This document shows positions 32,557-45,576 of a stretch of DNA of 64,000 nt, in pieces. Position 1 is the first letter of the stretch, and each line of letters begins with the position of its first letter. The notes beneath the pieces were generated by a model that was not told the origin of the DNA, did no database searches, and was given only the letters and a program-made list of their open reading frames with translations. The translations under genes were made by a program, and so were the position numbers. This stretch comes from Rhyzopertha dominica (taxonomy: Eukaryota > Arthropoda > Insecta > Coleoptera > Bostrichidae). The stretch is from NCBI GenBank assembly GCA_025024175.1, contig QCXZ01000003.1:54392023-54456022 (forward strand), read 5' to 3'.

Positions 32557-34259
32557 CCATCTGTCTGTAGCTAGCTAGCTACACAGCATCTACACGCCTG
32601 CAACTTCGGTCCACAGATGGCGCTGATTCCGCAACAATATGTTCATACGTAGCATGTATTACTTGTTTCGATAAACAATTTACGTATGTGTGATTTCAAA
32701 TAATAAATTAGAGATTTAGTGCAAATTTGCCAGTCTAAAAAATTTTGCCTCTTTTGCAAAGGGCAGTATGGTGTAAAAAATGTAGACATATTTTCGTCAT
32801 ACATTTTATACTAGACCGATTAGTCACTAATGTCCAACGTAAACGTAATTGGATGGTTAATTTGTTATCTACGTTCTCTCTACCATTTATTTGTTTTCAG
32901 TGTTATACTATAAAACACACAAATGTGTATACAGATTACGGATTTTACAGAAAAAATAATGCTAACGCTCTCAGCAATTGAAAATCAAATGAGATGAGTT
33001 CTTCCTGATGACTATGCGAAATATACCAATTGCGATTTTCAAAGGCTATTTTACCCACGCAATCATCGGGCTCATTATCGCGAGCCGTTCTCTGGTTTGT
33101 TCATATTGTTGGGCGATGATAATAAAACGCCGCCGACGATTAAGAATGCAATTTATTTTAAATAGGTCCAGAACTTCACACTTCAAAAGAGATTTACTAC
33201 CAATATAAAGCTGTAAAAACATAATTGCAGCCGTAAATGGCCTGCAATAATGTTGTACCTTGCTTGTAATAAGCAGTATTAAGTTAAACGGGCACTAATA
33301 GCACTTTTTGCTTTCTTAATTGCGGTAGGTGGATCTGGCTACTGCACTTATACAATTTCACTTTTGCATACGTTCTGACGGAGTTGATAGATAGTACCGT
33401 TACTAATCCTACACCGCCAATGTAAAGTGCGTAGCATGTAACGTTATAACAAGTACTATGTTTACTTAAGCATTATGTGATTTGATTGTATAATTCCCAT
33501 TACTTTTAAGGTAGATGATATATCGAAGTAATTCGACTGATGTACTTCCTGAGTGCACCACAACTAAGGGAAACATGAAACCTCATAACCGAAGCAAGGT
33601 TCATTTGGGGATGATGGTAGCCTTCACCACTAGCGAGAACTAAAAAAAATGGTGGTTTTTCACTCAACAATTAAAAGACGATAACGCAAAAATCTTCAGT
33701 TTAGTATAAATATTTTAACCCTTGGACCATTCTAACAACACCCAGAATAGTAGACTAACATTATGCTCATAGTGATATTTACAGCATTGATCTTAACTGC
33801 TGCTATTTGCAAGTACTTATACACATAGAATTATAGATTATTCACCAAAATAAAAAAACCGCTAAAACAGATAAGTAGTTTAAGATTTAAAAAGAGCTCA
33901 TTAATTTTGAGACCATTCAAACAAAGCAGTTAGTTACTACCACGAAAACAACATGTCATGTTTTTTTTACTTTAACATGCACTGTTTGGGTCATTCAAGC
34001 CCTTTATCTAAGGATTGAACCACTATAGCACACAAAAGCAATCAAAATGAGCACAATTGTAAAAATGGTTATTCAACATGTGCCTAAATATGAATTAACA
34101 AATAACACAAAATACGCCTTTAAGTTATTTTGGTCTCCACATTTAATGAACTAGCAAGGTTTATAATTAGCAAAAGAAGACATTTTATAAATCCAAATGT
34201 TCAAAATGCAATTCATTTACAGCCTGACAGTGCTCAGTCGCACAACGTCGCATTTAAAC
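32557..34259. other. gene-free stretch
   Basis: Contains a short GCTAGCTAGCTA patch at about 32570 and AT-rich non-coding DNA. ORFs at 32745-32981, 33008-33208 and 34130-34342 have no recognised domain. Confidence 0.4.
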
Positions 34260-34261
34260 TC

Positions 34262-34685
34262 GAATGCGAGCTTGTAATTGTTCGAGTGTGTGTGGACGGT
34301 CTACTTATGCTGTTTTTTTTAAAGACCCCAAAGAAAGTCTAGAGGAGTCAAATCTAACGATCAGGGTGGGGCGTACCGCTGCACCAAAAAGCGCACCATC
34401 TTGCTGGAACCAAATGTCTTCTCTTGGGATACCATTGTCCAGCTCATTCGGAATTATCTCAGCCAGTGAAGGTACCAAAAAATCTCCAAGAAATTGTAAA
34501 TACCTATCTGAAGTAGGATTATCTTAAAAATTGTAAGAATTGATAATGTGTTGACTAATGGTGCTTGTCTAAACATTAAGCTCCAGAGCACCTTGCGTGT
34601 GTGCTTCATGAACGTAGTGTGGGTTTTTTGGTGCCCAATATCGAAAATTGTGACGATTGACTATGCCGTTTAAATAAAAAGTTGC
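34262..34685 (-). pseudogene. DDE transposase relic (mariner-like)
   Basis: The minus strand translates to GIVNRHNFRYWAPKNPH, then RYLQFLGDFLVPSL, then ELDNGIPREDIWFQQDGA. The last block holds the second catalytic Asp in QQDGA. This is the central part of the insect transposase family also seen at 47.1-48.0 kb (there NRNSYR..., ENLHWM). After QQDGA the frame degrades. The plus-strand ORF 34264-34527 is only its antisense shadow. Stops and frameshifts are present, and no inverted repeats were identified. Confidence 0.7.
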
Positions 34686-36239
34686 GATCCGTGGGACCCG
34701 TTCCAGTGGGTCCGACACGAAGTGAAACGACGTGTAACAAATTACATGTTGGGCACCGATTCTTGAGTGGAACCAGTGCAGTAGATCCGAAAGGCGTAGA
34801 CTTAGTTGGGCTTTAGTATTAAGTATTCAATACTTTATGACTGCATCCTACTGCAATTTCATTTGTTCGCATTGCTTTGCTTACTTTAATCATATTACAC
34901 ACAACTATAAAAATATCCCAGTTTAAATGAATCTGAGTTGAAATGAAATGCCAAATGTATTTATAAAAACTAGATTTTTGAAAATTTCATATCAGTTTAG
35001 TGCGTTGTAAATTTCGAATCCGATTTTTTAATATGTAAGTATGTAAACAGACTATATAAAATTACTGAAAAGTATTTTTAATGTAGTTGTATGCACTTAA
35101 ATATAAATATAAATTCTTTATAAATGTAAAAAGGTTTAATGCGCGTGCCTGTACAAAAGGAAACATTTTTACGCGTCACAATTTTATTTAAAGATTAAAT
35201 ACTTCGAAAAAATGACGTTTACATTCGAAAGAGATAATCAAATAAGATAAACCACGCAAGTAAATCTCACGGCTTATAGTCGGAGTCAGTCATTCCAGTA
35301 TACACATGGTTCACATCACGGACCGATGCGGATTCGGATCCGTGGAACGAGTCCGAACGGACTGACACATCTCTACTATACATCGTTTACGCTGTCAATA
35401 GGCTGCACGCTGTATTGTTTAAATAAAATAATTTTGTAATAATCAATAATTTCTTCGAGATTCGCCTTGAAAATGTTTGAAAGGTGCTTTTATAACATGG
35501 AAAGTGGATTTATTAAGGCAAATAGTTGAAATTTGCCGAAATTTGACTGTTTTACAGTGGCTTTCTTCGCAACAAATAGTAACTTATGTTCTGCTAAATT
35601 CAGAGATGTGAAGACCTCCATGTAAGTAATATACCAATATTTGTTAGTTCTGTACCTAAATTATAAATTAGAGTAATAATACACTACACACTTATAAATG
35701 CGTCGCTGTAAGCGCTGGATCCCTGTGGGCAAGCTAAAGACACATTTTCCTGCAATTTGCCGAACGTGGAACATGAAGAAATAGCTTGTTAGGTGTTCTG
35801 ATTGTAGTAGATGCACACTGTGGCACCGCACAACACTTATAAAACTTAGAATTCATATTATATAGCAATAAATGCGAAAAAACTTTAAATCGCCTTATCA
35901 GTGTTTCAGAACAGGTGCTGTCACGGTGATAAGGAATTGGCGTTTTGGAGCAAAATTTGAAACTGAAATTAAAGACATGATTTTTAAAGCTTTTAAACTG
36001 TTTAAAAAAATTATAACTAATATTCGGGGCTATGTAGGGTACTTATGCACAATTTCGAACACTTTCCAAAAAATAGTCAACATCCCTATTCCTTAGATAA
36101 TAAGGGTTTGTATGACACAAGAAATAATCATAGTAACACACTGCTCTCTTTCAACCGCCTTATAATAAATCTCTTTTTAAATCTTAAGTATTTCCACTTT
36201 TATTTTTCGAATTTTTATAAATAATCTTTTAAAGTTTAT
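34686..36239. other. gene-free stretch
   Basis: At about 35310-35390 a GC-richer patch with repeated GGATCCG/GTCCGAAC words (ACGGACCGATGCGGATTCGG) could be an element end. No gene was identified, and the 74-codon ORF at 35872-36096 is not recognised. Confidence 0.35.
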
Positions 36240-36560
36240 ACGTTACCTTATCGACATTGGGTATATTATGTATTCCAATGAATTCGACGTACTCAGCCCA
36301 ATCAGCGGCATCCAATAAAAAATTTAATCAACCCACCGTACGTTTCGCCGACGTACTAAGCTCTTTTTATCTGAACGATCTTGAACGACGGGATGCTGCT
36401 GAGCATTTTGTGGACCTTACATCATAATTATTTTCCGGTCCCCATGGAGTTTATTATACCTTATAGGAAGCCGGCATGAGGCGTACGCGCCTCCCATTTC
36501 ATTAGAGGCCCATAATCATTACAATCAATAGAAATCCGCTCGAACGACGCGAACGAACTG
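36240..36560. promoter_or_regulatory. candidate conserved non-coding block
   Basis: High-complexity, GC-richer block without coding signs. It contains CCCATTTCATTAGAGGCCCA, ATAATCATTACAATCAATAG and CGCTCGAACGACGCGAACG. The AATCAAT/ATTA words are homeodomain or Hox-PBC-like. Inference only. Confidence 0.25.
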
Positions 36561-38764
36561 GGGGCGTGCGTGCTGTCCGTGTTAAAAAGCTGCTGCCATG
36601 TATTATATTGCAGACTGAACAAGTGGCCCCCTGGTATGTGGGATATGCGAGGAATTGGACCACTGGCACCGGTACTTACACAGCGTTTCTCGTTTCAGAC
36701 GCCAGTATACGGTGAAGCACTTTTAAACGCTGATAAACCGATATGCACAAAACTCTGGTTTGTTCAAAAGCCAAAAAAATGCTGCAATTACTCTCGATTG
36801 TTATCACGTATTACAAAAACGTAAGTATTATAAAAACAGAAAAGGAAACAAAAATTATTATTGAACTGCAAAATAATCATACAGGTGTATACCGCTCACG
36901 CAATGGGCAAATACCACGACTAGCTGTAGGAGTGGGCTGGGTTCAAACTTCACAGCTAATTTCAATATTAAAAAGAGAGCCAAGGCGCCAGATAATTTTA
37001 AGCCCAACAAAGTTATTCGATAAATCACTGACAAAAAATTATCAAAATAACAGCGACAGTAGGTTTGCGGAAATAACAAAAAAGAACTATTACTAAGCGT
37101 TTATTACAGAAGTAAAATTAGTGACACACCTTGATTGAAATTGGATTTTAATGAATTTTTAGAACTTAAATTTATTACATATAAAGCCGGATGTACTAAA
37201 TCAAGTGAATCCCAGTGTTTACTGCAATTTCCAAACATATGAGTGCGCATTCATATTTACAATCGGTGGAAAACCAATAGCACAAGGCTTCGAAATAAAG
37301 TTAAAGTGTTATCAATTAGTACAAACGCCACAAAAATATATATCAAATGCAATATAAACTATACAAGAAAACTACGTTACAAGGGATAATGAGAAAATAC
37401 AAAATAATCAGGTAAGTAATGAATCAATCGATATTCTTTTACAAATAACTTGACCGGTAACTGAAAGGTACGTATTATCTTAAAATGTAAGTACGCAGTG
37501 CTACAAAACACGAAATGAATTCTCGATTCGGCGTGATCTCCACTATGGCAGTCAATACAAAATAGCAATACACACAAAAGTCTTAGCGATCACTTCAAAT
37601 GAACGATGTGAAGTAAGTAAGACGACACAACGAAAATTTTGTACTCAGCCTAGGTCCAAGATAGAGACAGATACCACATCCTTCAGCGCAGAGCTCAATG
37701 TACACTGGATGGTTACGTAGGCCGAGCCGGACTCAGATCTATCGCCGCTGGTTCGTCTCAGACTGGTTACTCAACCAGACCAATCCCGGAAAACACTGAA
37801 TTTTCCACAAGGCGTTGCGTAAGTCCAGCTGACCTCGCTCTGTTTTCTCTTTGGTTTTCTTTGCCAAGTAAGTAGAAAAAAAGCCTAACGAATGGATAGT
37901 TAGATATAAAGAAATTCCTAGGTTCGACACTTACCCTATATGGAGGCGGGCTTTTCACACTCGGATTTATTAAACTGAAGATTGTTAAGTCAGGAAATAT
38001 GGCTGCTGTAGTGAATTGGGCGAATCCAGCGTCAGCTGATTGTTATTATCGACGAAGACTAAGGGTCTCGAAATATTACTAAATCTCACCCACGAAATCA
38101 AATACCAAAATGTCGACGACAACAATTTGTAGTAAAATATTAAATCCTGCTTTATGCAGTTGGAATTCTACCGAAATTTATTTTACTACGTCCCCGCTTT
38201 TCAGCGTTCACTCAGGCCCTCAGTTCAACTAGTGTACTGATACCTGACAGGTAAAGGAAGGCCATATTCAGGCGCAAGAAACCAAGGTGAAGATATTTTC
38301 GATGCAGAACCGGATGCAGCAATCGGACTAACTTATTTTGAATTAAACCGCCGAATTAGCGTTTTAGCATTACGTACCAATGTAAGAAAAATGACAACAA
38401 AAATATATTTGGAAAGATTCATCATTAGTGAAACTTAATCACCTAAAAGACTGTTAATAGAAGAGCTTAGAAAAAAGAACATTACGAAATTAAATGACCG
38501 TTACATTGTATAGAATGGTTCATAATTTTCGCAATAATTATTAGACGATATTAACACTGTACTTAAATGTTTAAGGAATCAGTAATACAACTTTACGTAA
38601 GCTTTGGGGTGAGTGGTGTGTGAGCTTTGGTAGATCGAGCATGTAGTTCTGGTGTCTAAGTCGCAGCAGAGGCACATAATCAGGTACCTATGTCATGGGG
38701 GAGGCATGTATTCGATGGTGAATATCCTTGGAGGGGAGCTTTACATATGGGTGAGACCATGGCC
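36561..38764. other. gene-free stretch
   Basis: Several overlapping ORFs (36570-36824, 36743-37096, 37377-37577, 37739-37958) show no domain and no consistent coding strand. Confidence 0.4.
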
Positions 38765-38825
38765 GTAGCGAAGGCAGGCATGGGGGGGGGGGCAGCTGCC
38801 CCCCCTGGCCCTGGACGGCCAACTC
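38765..38825. repeat. G-run/C-run palindrome, probable hAT end
   Basis: A run of 11 G followed by CAGCTG and 7 C makes a perfect 20 bp palindrome at 38786-38805, preceded by GGCCGTAGCGAAGGCAGG. Many Tip100/Zaphod-type hAT elements start with a CAGTGGCGTAGC plus G-run, so this may be one terminus. No partner end was found. Confidence 0.4.
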
Positions 38826-40087
38826 TGGAACCTTTGCACCTTCCGTACATCCAGTAGTATTACAAGCACGAATTAAAACCCAGTGTGCCGTTAAAATGCT
38901 AGTATACAAAAGACTTTTTGAAAACAGCTTAAATATATTTCAGTTTATTTAAATGAGGCCTAATTTGGTTAAAATATTAACTGCTGGGTTAATTTTTGGA
39001 AGCAGTGCACTGGCTGACTAAGGAGGTTAGCTTAACTTAAAAAAATTATAGCTAAATGAAAAATGGGATAATAAAATAACCCAAAGCTCAGTCTAAATAA
39101 AATATGGTGTATTCTGTACTGTGTTCATAACAAAGCATGTCTTGCATAATTTTACGCAACTGTCTTATTCTGATTTTACACATTACCTACTCATAATGTG
39201 TACAAAATCGTCGTCCAACATTGAAATGTAATATGCTATCATTTTAGTAATGTGTTGCGGTGTCTGGTTATTATCTCACATTTATATAATCGACCTAACA
39301 GCACTATTTTGGATTTGTGCCCTGGTCATTATTTTAGCCGAAGAGCAAAAAGAAGTACTCAAATTTGATCTATTTAAAATATCAGATCAATGCGATCACG
39401 GTTTTTAATCCAAAATTTGCTAATACCCAAGTTTTAATGGAGTATCATCGATGTGCTCATATTCAGTTTCAGATGACGATATTAGTTGCTTTAAGCACAT
39501 AAACTATGCATTTATGATTAAAGTTTAAAACATAAATAAGTTTTATGTCACATAAAAACTGCCGCAGAAATAATAATCGAAGTATAACTTACATTGCCAT
39601 CAGAAGATTAATTGAACTTAAAGGAATACCTACATTTGTAATAATTTATACTGTGCGCTTCGTAAAAAATTTTAACATACGTTTTTGGCGATATTGAGCC
39701 ATTTTTTGCAAATCAATGACAGCCAGCAAGATGAATATAATACATAAAAGGATTTTTGCAGCTTGAGAACAATAACAAATAATGGTTTTAAAATATGCTG
39801 AAATTTGAGTAAAATTAGATGTATGAGCAAAAAATGTTAGAGATAAAACGACCATCAATTTAATGCTGATTGGTGGAGTTTGGCTAGCTTATAACTTGTA
39901 TTTTTAAGTTCAACTAAGGTTAGCTAAACCAGCAGCTTAAATCATTACAGTCTTAGGTACTGTTTCACGACCAGGTTATTTCCTCGTTCTTAGTTTTGAT
40001 AATTTTTTTTATCTATATTAGCTACCTATTCACTCCTAACTCAAATTTCTGAAGCTTCTAATGAGAAAAGTTGAAACTAAAAAGCGT
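38826..40087. other. gene-free stretch
   Basis: No gene or repeat recognised up to the LTR element. Confidence 0.4.
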
Positions 40088-40091
40088 ATCG
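40088..40091. repeat. LTR element target duplication, left
   Basis: ATCG, repeated at 46463-46466. Confidence 0.7.
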
Positions 40092-40977
40092 TGAAAAACA
40101 TAGAAAAACTAATGCGGGAATAATCAAGAAAAACTTACATTATCACCGCCTTCATCCGTGGGTCATAACAATGCGGTCACTCCGGTGGACAGACAAGGCG
40201 GTTTCACATATGCGCGGGAGATGCAAAAACAAAACATAAGTTACTCATCCGTTAAACTCAGAAAGATACAGTTAAGACTCACAGAGGGGTTTTCACCCCA
40301 GGGCCTCATCCTTGTCCTGTCTATGGCTTCATCCCTGAGATTACATCATTAGTCAATGGTGGTTATGAATCCCTTGTTAGTTTTCTCTCTTCAACAACTA
40401 GCTAGTGTCAACCTGAAATAGTAGAGGCTTCCCCGAACGCTCACCCTAAGGCCTATAGGGTCGCATTCCAATAGCCCGGATCGGGGGCACCTAATAAGGC
40501 TACCCTCTCCACCAGAACTATGTCATTCGAGATATCCTGCATTAGCCCCCGGAATGCAAGTCCTCCACTCGAAGGAACCACAGCTGTTAATCGGGCACTC
40601 TGCTCTAGGGGTTTCAAACTGCCTGAGGCACATCATGGCCAAAGACCTTACTCTCTCTGCCTGAGGCACAACATGGCCAAAGACCTTACTCTCTCTGCCT
40701 GAGGCACAACATGGCCAAAGACCTCGCTCTCACTGAGCCAAAATCAAGAATATTTCTCTCTGTCAAAAATGACACATCCATACTCATTGCCTACTTTTGC
40801 ATCTCCTCGCGACGCTGATATTTCTCTCCAAAACAATTAATCGCACGCATACGCATTCGCTTCGATATTAGTATTTATCTTATTAACAGCGATTCTAAAC
40901 ATAGCAAGAAATTAATAAACGCACAAAAACACCTTTTATTTTAATAACAACGCAGATACAAAAATAGACATTTAACA
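40092..40977 (-). repeat. LTR (left copy)
   Basis: 886 bp; includes a 38 bp tandem repeat at 40621-40734. Short ORFs in it (40158-40352, 40520-40702) recur unchanged in the right copy only because the LTRs match. Confidence 0.85.
40621..40734. repeat. 38 bp tandem repeat x3 inside the LTR
   Basis: The unit begins GCCTGAGGCACAACATGGCC at 40621, 40659 and 40697. The same array is at 46106-46219 in the other LTR. Confidence 0.85.
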
Positions 40978-41125
40978 TTCGGCCAACCTAACAGGGTCGT
41001 GTCCTCACGACATAATTATTCGGTATCCCTACTTGATTTGGATAAATTAGTCAATGGTACTTCATCTGAGCCACTGTCCTCATCGATGGTATCTGATGTA
41101 ATAAATGGATTTGATAATAATAAAT
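40978..41125 (-). other. possible pol 3' tail next to the LTR
   Basis: On the minus strand an open stretch reads PFITSDTIDEDSGSDEVPL, then a stop about 50 bp before the LTR. Acidic/Ser-rich tails ending just before the 3' LTR are common in Gypsy-type pol. The match is weak and serves only to suggest minus orientation. Confidence 0.3.
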
Positions 41126-41945
41126 AGATTTTATTAAAACAAGAGCAGATACTGAGAGTAATACATGATCAATAAAGGCAAAGTCTAGCAGAAGCTATTC
41201 TACTTAACCTTCGAAAAGAAACTTAAACTATGTTTATTATGGTATAATTTATGAATACCCCTATTGTTAATTGATTATACGTCTTACGCTTCAGTTATTA
41301 TTATCAACAGGTGTCTTATCTCCTTAGGTTAGCCTTCATGTGTGGTCTTTGGGGATAGTAAGCTATTGCTTGAAACCTCATCGAGTCCGAACGAACGAAG
41401 TAAGTCATGGTCATCATGAAATCTGACGATCGAAAAATAACTGTCTTAGTTTAAATTTAAATTTGTTAATATTTAGTTTTTTTTTAAAACTCGCTCCGAA
41501 GGGTGAGCCTTACAGCTTTACAGCCTTACCGCCTTACAGCGTTGTATGTGAATACTTAGCTTTATTTCGTGTATCACGTGAGTGCGTAGTTGAATGAGGA
41601 GCAAGCTTAGACCTCAAGTTATCACATGCATGAGGAGAATTTAGTAAAGCTTGGACGAAACAATTCAAATGAAAACTCCAGCGGGAATCCATGCGTAGCC
41701 GGTTCAAAGAGTTAATCCTGTAAGATACGTGGTCCCGGCGTTACAAGCCAAAAAATAAGCGACACCATGCATTCTAAACAATCTGAATCCTGTTTCTACC
41801 AACCGAATCCAAACAGGGGTAATATAAAAAATTGCAATAATTAAAGAGGACGAGAACGAGTGAATCACATAATTGCCTTTTCAAATTAACGGTAAAAAAT
41901 GTCTACAAGCATAAAAAAACTTAAGGTTAAAATGATTTTTGTATT
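41126..41945. other. interior of LTR element, non-coding
   Basis: No domain found. A T-run at about 41478-41487 could be the reverse of a LINE poly-A tail. A short array of CTTACAGC/CCTTACCG words lies at about 41508-41542. Confidence 0.3.
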
Positions 41946-41949
41946 AACT

Positions 41950-44760
41950 TAGTTACATGCAGCTTAAACCGGATCTGAGTGTCCATAATGAGATCGAAGT
42001 ATGATCAACAAAATTTAATCTTGAGCAATCTATATAAATATTAAAAGACCGTATAAGAAATTTTATACTACCTTTATAATCAAAGACCATCAACTGCGAC
42101 TTAGACAAATTCAATTGAAGGCCATGTTCAGCAGACAATTTTCTTAATTTTTCAAGTTCTTTGTTCAGAATTTTGTCAGCCCTTGCGAAATCATGCTTAT
42201 CGAAACTAAAATACAACTGTTTATCGTCGGCGTAAGTTATTACTTTACAATGTAGAACTAAGTTCACTATATCAGACGTACATATTATGAAAAGCAGAGA
42301 TCCTAATGTGGAGCCTTGCAAAACACCAGATCTAACTGACAATTCAAAGGAGACACTATATTTATTTTACCACTTGGGTTCTATCGCTCAAGTAAGATCT
42401 AATAAACTGTACCGACAAACTGCTGAAACCGCAAGACTTTAGTTTGGCGCATAACATACCATGATTAATAGCATCGAACGCTTTTGAAAAATGGAGCAAA
42501 ACCAAAGCACTGACTAAACCCTTATCATAAGCTGAAATGAGATCATCAATGACTGAAGCTAGTGCAGTAGGAGTGCTTCGACCGCGTCTGAATCCGCACT
42601 GAGCATCAAGAATCATTTTCCTAGAAAAGACAAAGTCAGATATCTGTTCGTAGACTATAGATTCAAACAGATTTGAAGCTTCAGGTAAGATGCTAATCAA
42701 AGGTAAATCCGACTAGTTTTCAGGGTTAGACTTTTTAAGTAGAGGTATTGCGATTACTTTCTTCCACATTGTAGGGAAATAAGCTTTTTCCATACAACAA
42801 TAATTGAAGACGTGTAATAGGTATAAATCAATAATGGAACTACATAAGTGCAACATTTTCAACGATATGTTGTTTGTGACACAATTATTTTTTTTTGCGT
42901 TAAAGAGTGCGGAGTGTACCTCTTCTAAAGTAACCATTCTCAAGGAAAATTCTTGTAGGGATGGGAATCAAGCATTCTCATAATATTGCATTCTATGATT
43001 AGAGACGATATCATTTTTTTTAACTGGAAAATATGTGCATTAATAGAATTGCTATTAGACAGATTAGAAGGCAGTTTAGAACTGACTTTGATAGTACCAA
43101 TTTTTAAATTGCACAGAGCCGACCAAATAGTGTGTATATCTTAACTATAAGCAACTGAATCTATGTAACTACGTTTTTATATCCTAACAGAGTTCACAAT
43201 CAAGTTTCCCAACCTCTTGTGTACAGCAAAATTTTCAAGAAGTTTACTTCGTTTGTATTTACGTAAGGATGCATCACGTTTACTCATGAGACATTTGAGT
43301 TCAGGGCAACACCACATTGCATTGNGCTTTGTTACNCTAGACGTTACCATCGGGGCATGCCAATCAAAGAGAAATAATTAGGGTGTTGAAATTTTCAAGT
43401 TTCTTATCAATATTGGTTTCACGTATCACATCATTCCATTCAACAGATTCCAAACTTTCCCGAAACTCACTGACATCAAAGCGTCTGAAAGATCTACACA
43501 TAAGTAACATATTTGGGCTCACATTTATTCTTAGGTGCACTAAATTCACAAGAAACCAATCTGGTCAGAAATATCGTCACAGTTCTTCGTACCGTATCTT
43601 GTAACATTCAGAAAATGGAATACGAATAAAGGATCAATCAGTAAGCTTGCGTTACCAGTCACTATAGTCGATTCATCCAAGACTTGCACTAAGTTTTACG
43701 CCTCCAAATGTGCACTCATATGGTTAGAAATATTTAGGAAATTAATGTTGAAATCACCCAGACAGACAAATTAATCATACATATCGCAAACAAAACCAAA
43801 TATATTATCAAGGGTTTCAACAAAATTGCCCAAGCTAGAGTTAGGCGGACGATAGCATACGCCGAATGCATAATTTACAGTCCCTACGCGGATGCGAACT
43901 CTATTAACGAGTTACAAAAAGTCGACTTGATATATGCCGCCACTTCGACCCTCAGCACGATGCGTATAACAAAGATTGTAACCAGGTATTGCTAAAATAG
44001 TTAGATCTACATTATTAGACAACCATGTCTCGCTAACCATAACAACAACATGGTTTGCACTTTGAACTAAATTATAAAATCTTGAAAATGTGCTAAGAGC
44101 GATCTTACATTAAGATGTGCAACCTTTATAATAATTATAAGCTAAACTTATACAGGATATCTATTACCTCTAAATGAGAACAAATACAACCTGACTTAAT
44201 TAAACTAAACTGTATTGAAGTATGTTTAATTGCTAAATTAAAGAAAAGCAAAATTAATACTTAACCACCGGCGGTAGCTTCCGGAAAAGCATTACATTTT
44301 ACGGTAGCAACAAATCTGCGCCACAAATAATAAAAAGATAACGTTGCCAATTAACTGCTACCAATACTGTTCTGTATATTGACTACATCGTCAACAGAAT
44401 TTACAGAGTATTTACGACCATTTACTATTACTTTGACTTAACCCTCTTAAGTCCATACGTTACAAGTGTTAAAGTAATGTTTGAATGTCACGTCAACAGA
44501 TAAACTGTAGATAATTTACTTGTATGATTAATAAAATAGTAAATTAAGCATCAAAGAAAAGCTTTTCTTACGTGAAAAACCTTAATAACAAGCACCAAAT
44601 TCAGAGCTGCAGAGTTGTGGTAATTCTAGACGCTTCCTGGCGAGATCTTCTTTTATGGAAATATTGGTTCCTCTCAACAACTTCTTGTAGCGAAATATGA
44701 GCTGCCTATCCTTCCTTGAGCAGAATCTGACGATTCTAGATCGATCCAGTATTCACACTT
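41950..44760 (-). pseudogene. CR1/L2-like LINE (ORF1, endonuclease, RT), decayed
   Basis: In minus order: an ORF1 segment RFCSRKDRQLIFRYKKLLRG plus ISIKEDLARKRLEL (about 44620-44730), continuing after a ~130 bp interruption with VWT and VIVNGRKYSVNSVDD (about 44375-44450). Then an APE-type endonuclease: VVMVSETWLSNNVDLTILAI, YTHRAEGRSGGI, FGVCYRPPNSSLGNF, CLGDFNINFLNI (about 43740-44060). Then RT: FPTMWKKVIAIPLLKKSNP (42713-42943), CGFRRGRSTPTAL, FSKAFDAINH (42362-42700), SGVLQGSTLG and ITYADDKQLYFSF (41953-42342). The YADD motif is intact, but stops and frameshifts separate every block and two N bases lie at 43325 and 43336. Clade call (CR1/L2/Daphne-like) is from motif style. Confidence 0.85.
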
Positions 44761-45221
44761 ACCACCCGATAACAGTCATCTATGGCTTCCAAATAAAAAT
44801 TTAAATCACATAAACTGGGCACTTAAAACACAAATAACCGGAGAATCGCTGGATCACGTCTACTCGCTGTGCATTACCTTATCTTTAAATAAGAAATAGG
44901 AAATGTACTTCGTTGATTCTCATCGCAAGATTTCAGAAAGGTCAACAGCGCTTCGGGGCTTGATAATTACACGATTGGGCAACTGCCTGTATGATGTTAT
45001 CATAGGATGTTATTAAACATCAAGAAATGAAGAAAAATGATAGTGATGATGATGATGTTGATGATGGGTACCCATATGTGCATGAACATGAAGAATATGC
45101 AAAACATGTATGATAGAGGTATTAGATCTACCAATAATCACGCCGAAACAAAAGAGATCCTGTTAAGGCCAAGAACTTTGCTGAATAAACGTACTTTGCA
45201 CAAAAACTGTCAGCCGCCGCT
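44761..45221. other. interior of LTR element, non-coding
   Basis: Contains an imperfect (GAT)n tract near 45045. No gene recognised. Confidence 0.35.
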
Positions 45222-45566
45222 TAACCACTAATTATAATTACGACAAACGATAACTTGTCATACCACTGCGCTGCGACAAAACGTGCTAAAAATGTTGAAT
45301 ACGTTATTATTAATCTCATCGAATCAGTGAACCGATTGTTTGACCACCAATTATAATTACGACAAACTATAATTTGTCAAACCACTGCGCTGCGATAAAA
45401 CGTGCGTAAACTTTTTGAATTCATCTCACCGAATCTGTGAACCGATTGTTTGACCATCAATTATAATTACGACAAACTATAATTTGTCAAACCACTGCGC
45501 TGCGATAAAACGTGCTTAAACTTTTTGAATTCATCTCACCGAATCTGTGAACCGATTGTTTGACCC
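45222..45566. repeat. 110-119 bp tandem repeat, 3 units
   Basis: AATTATAATTACGACAAAC starts at 45230, 45349 and 45459 (spacings 119 and 110). Each unit also has CCACTGCGCTGCGA.AAAACG and GTGAACCGATTGTTTGACC. The array ends 10 bp before the right LTR, so it occupies the element's leader if the element runs on the minus strand. Confidence 0.85.
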
Positions 45567-45576
45567 CACACCTGAA

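Noticed and set aside
34264..34527. 87-codon plus ORF
   Set aside because: Antisense of the DDE transposase relic; the minus strand carries the recognisable motifs.
36743..37096. 117-codon plus ORF
   Set aside because: Low-complexity Lys/Ile-rich, overlapped by ORFs in other frames, no recognised family.
40158..40702. ORFs that recur exactly in two places (also 45643-46187)
   Set aside because: They lie inside the two LTRs and match only because the LTRs match; no domain.
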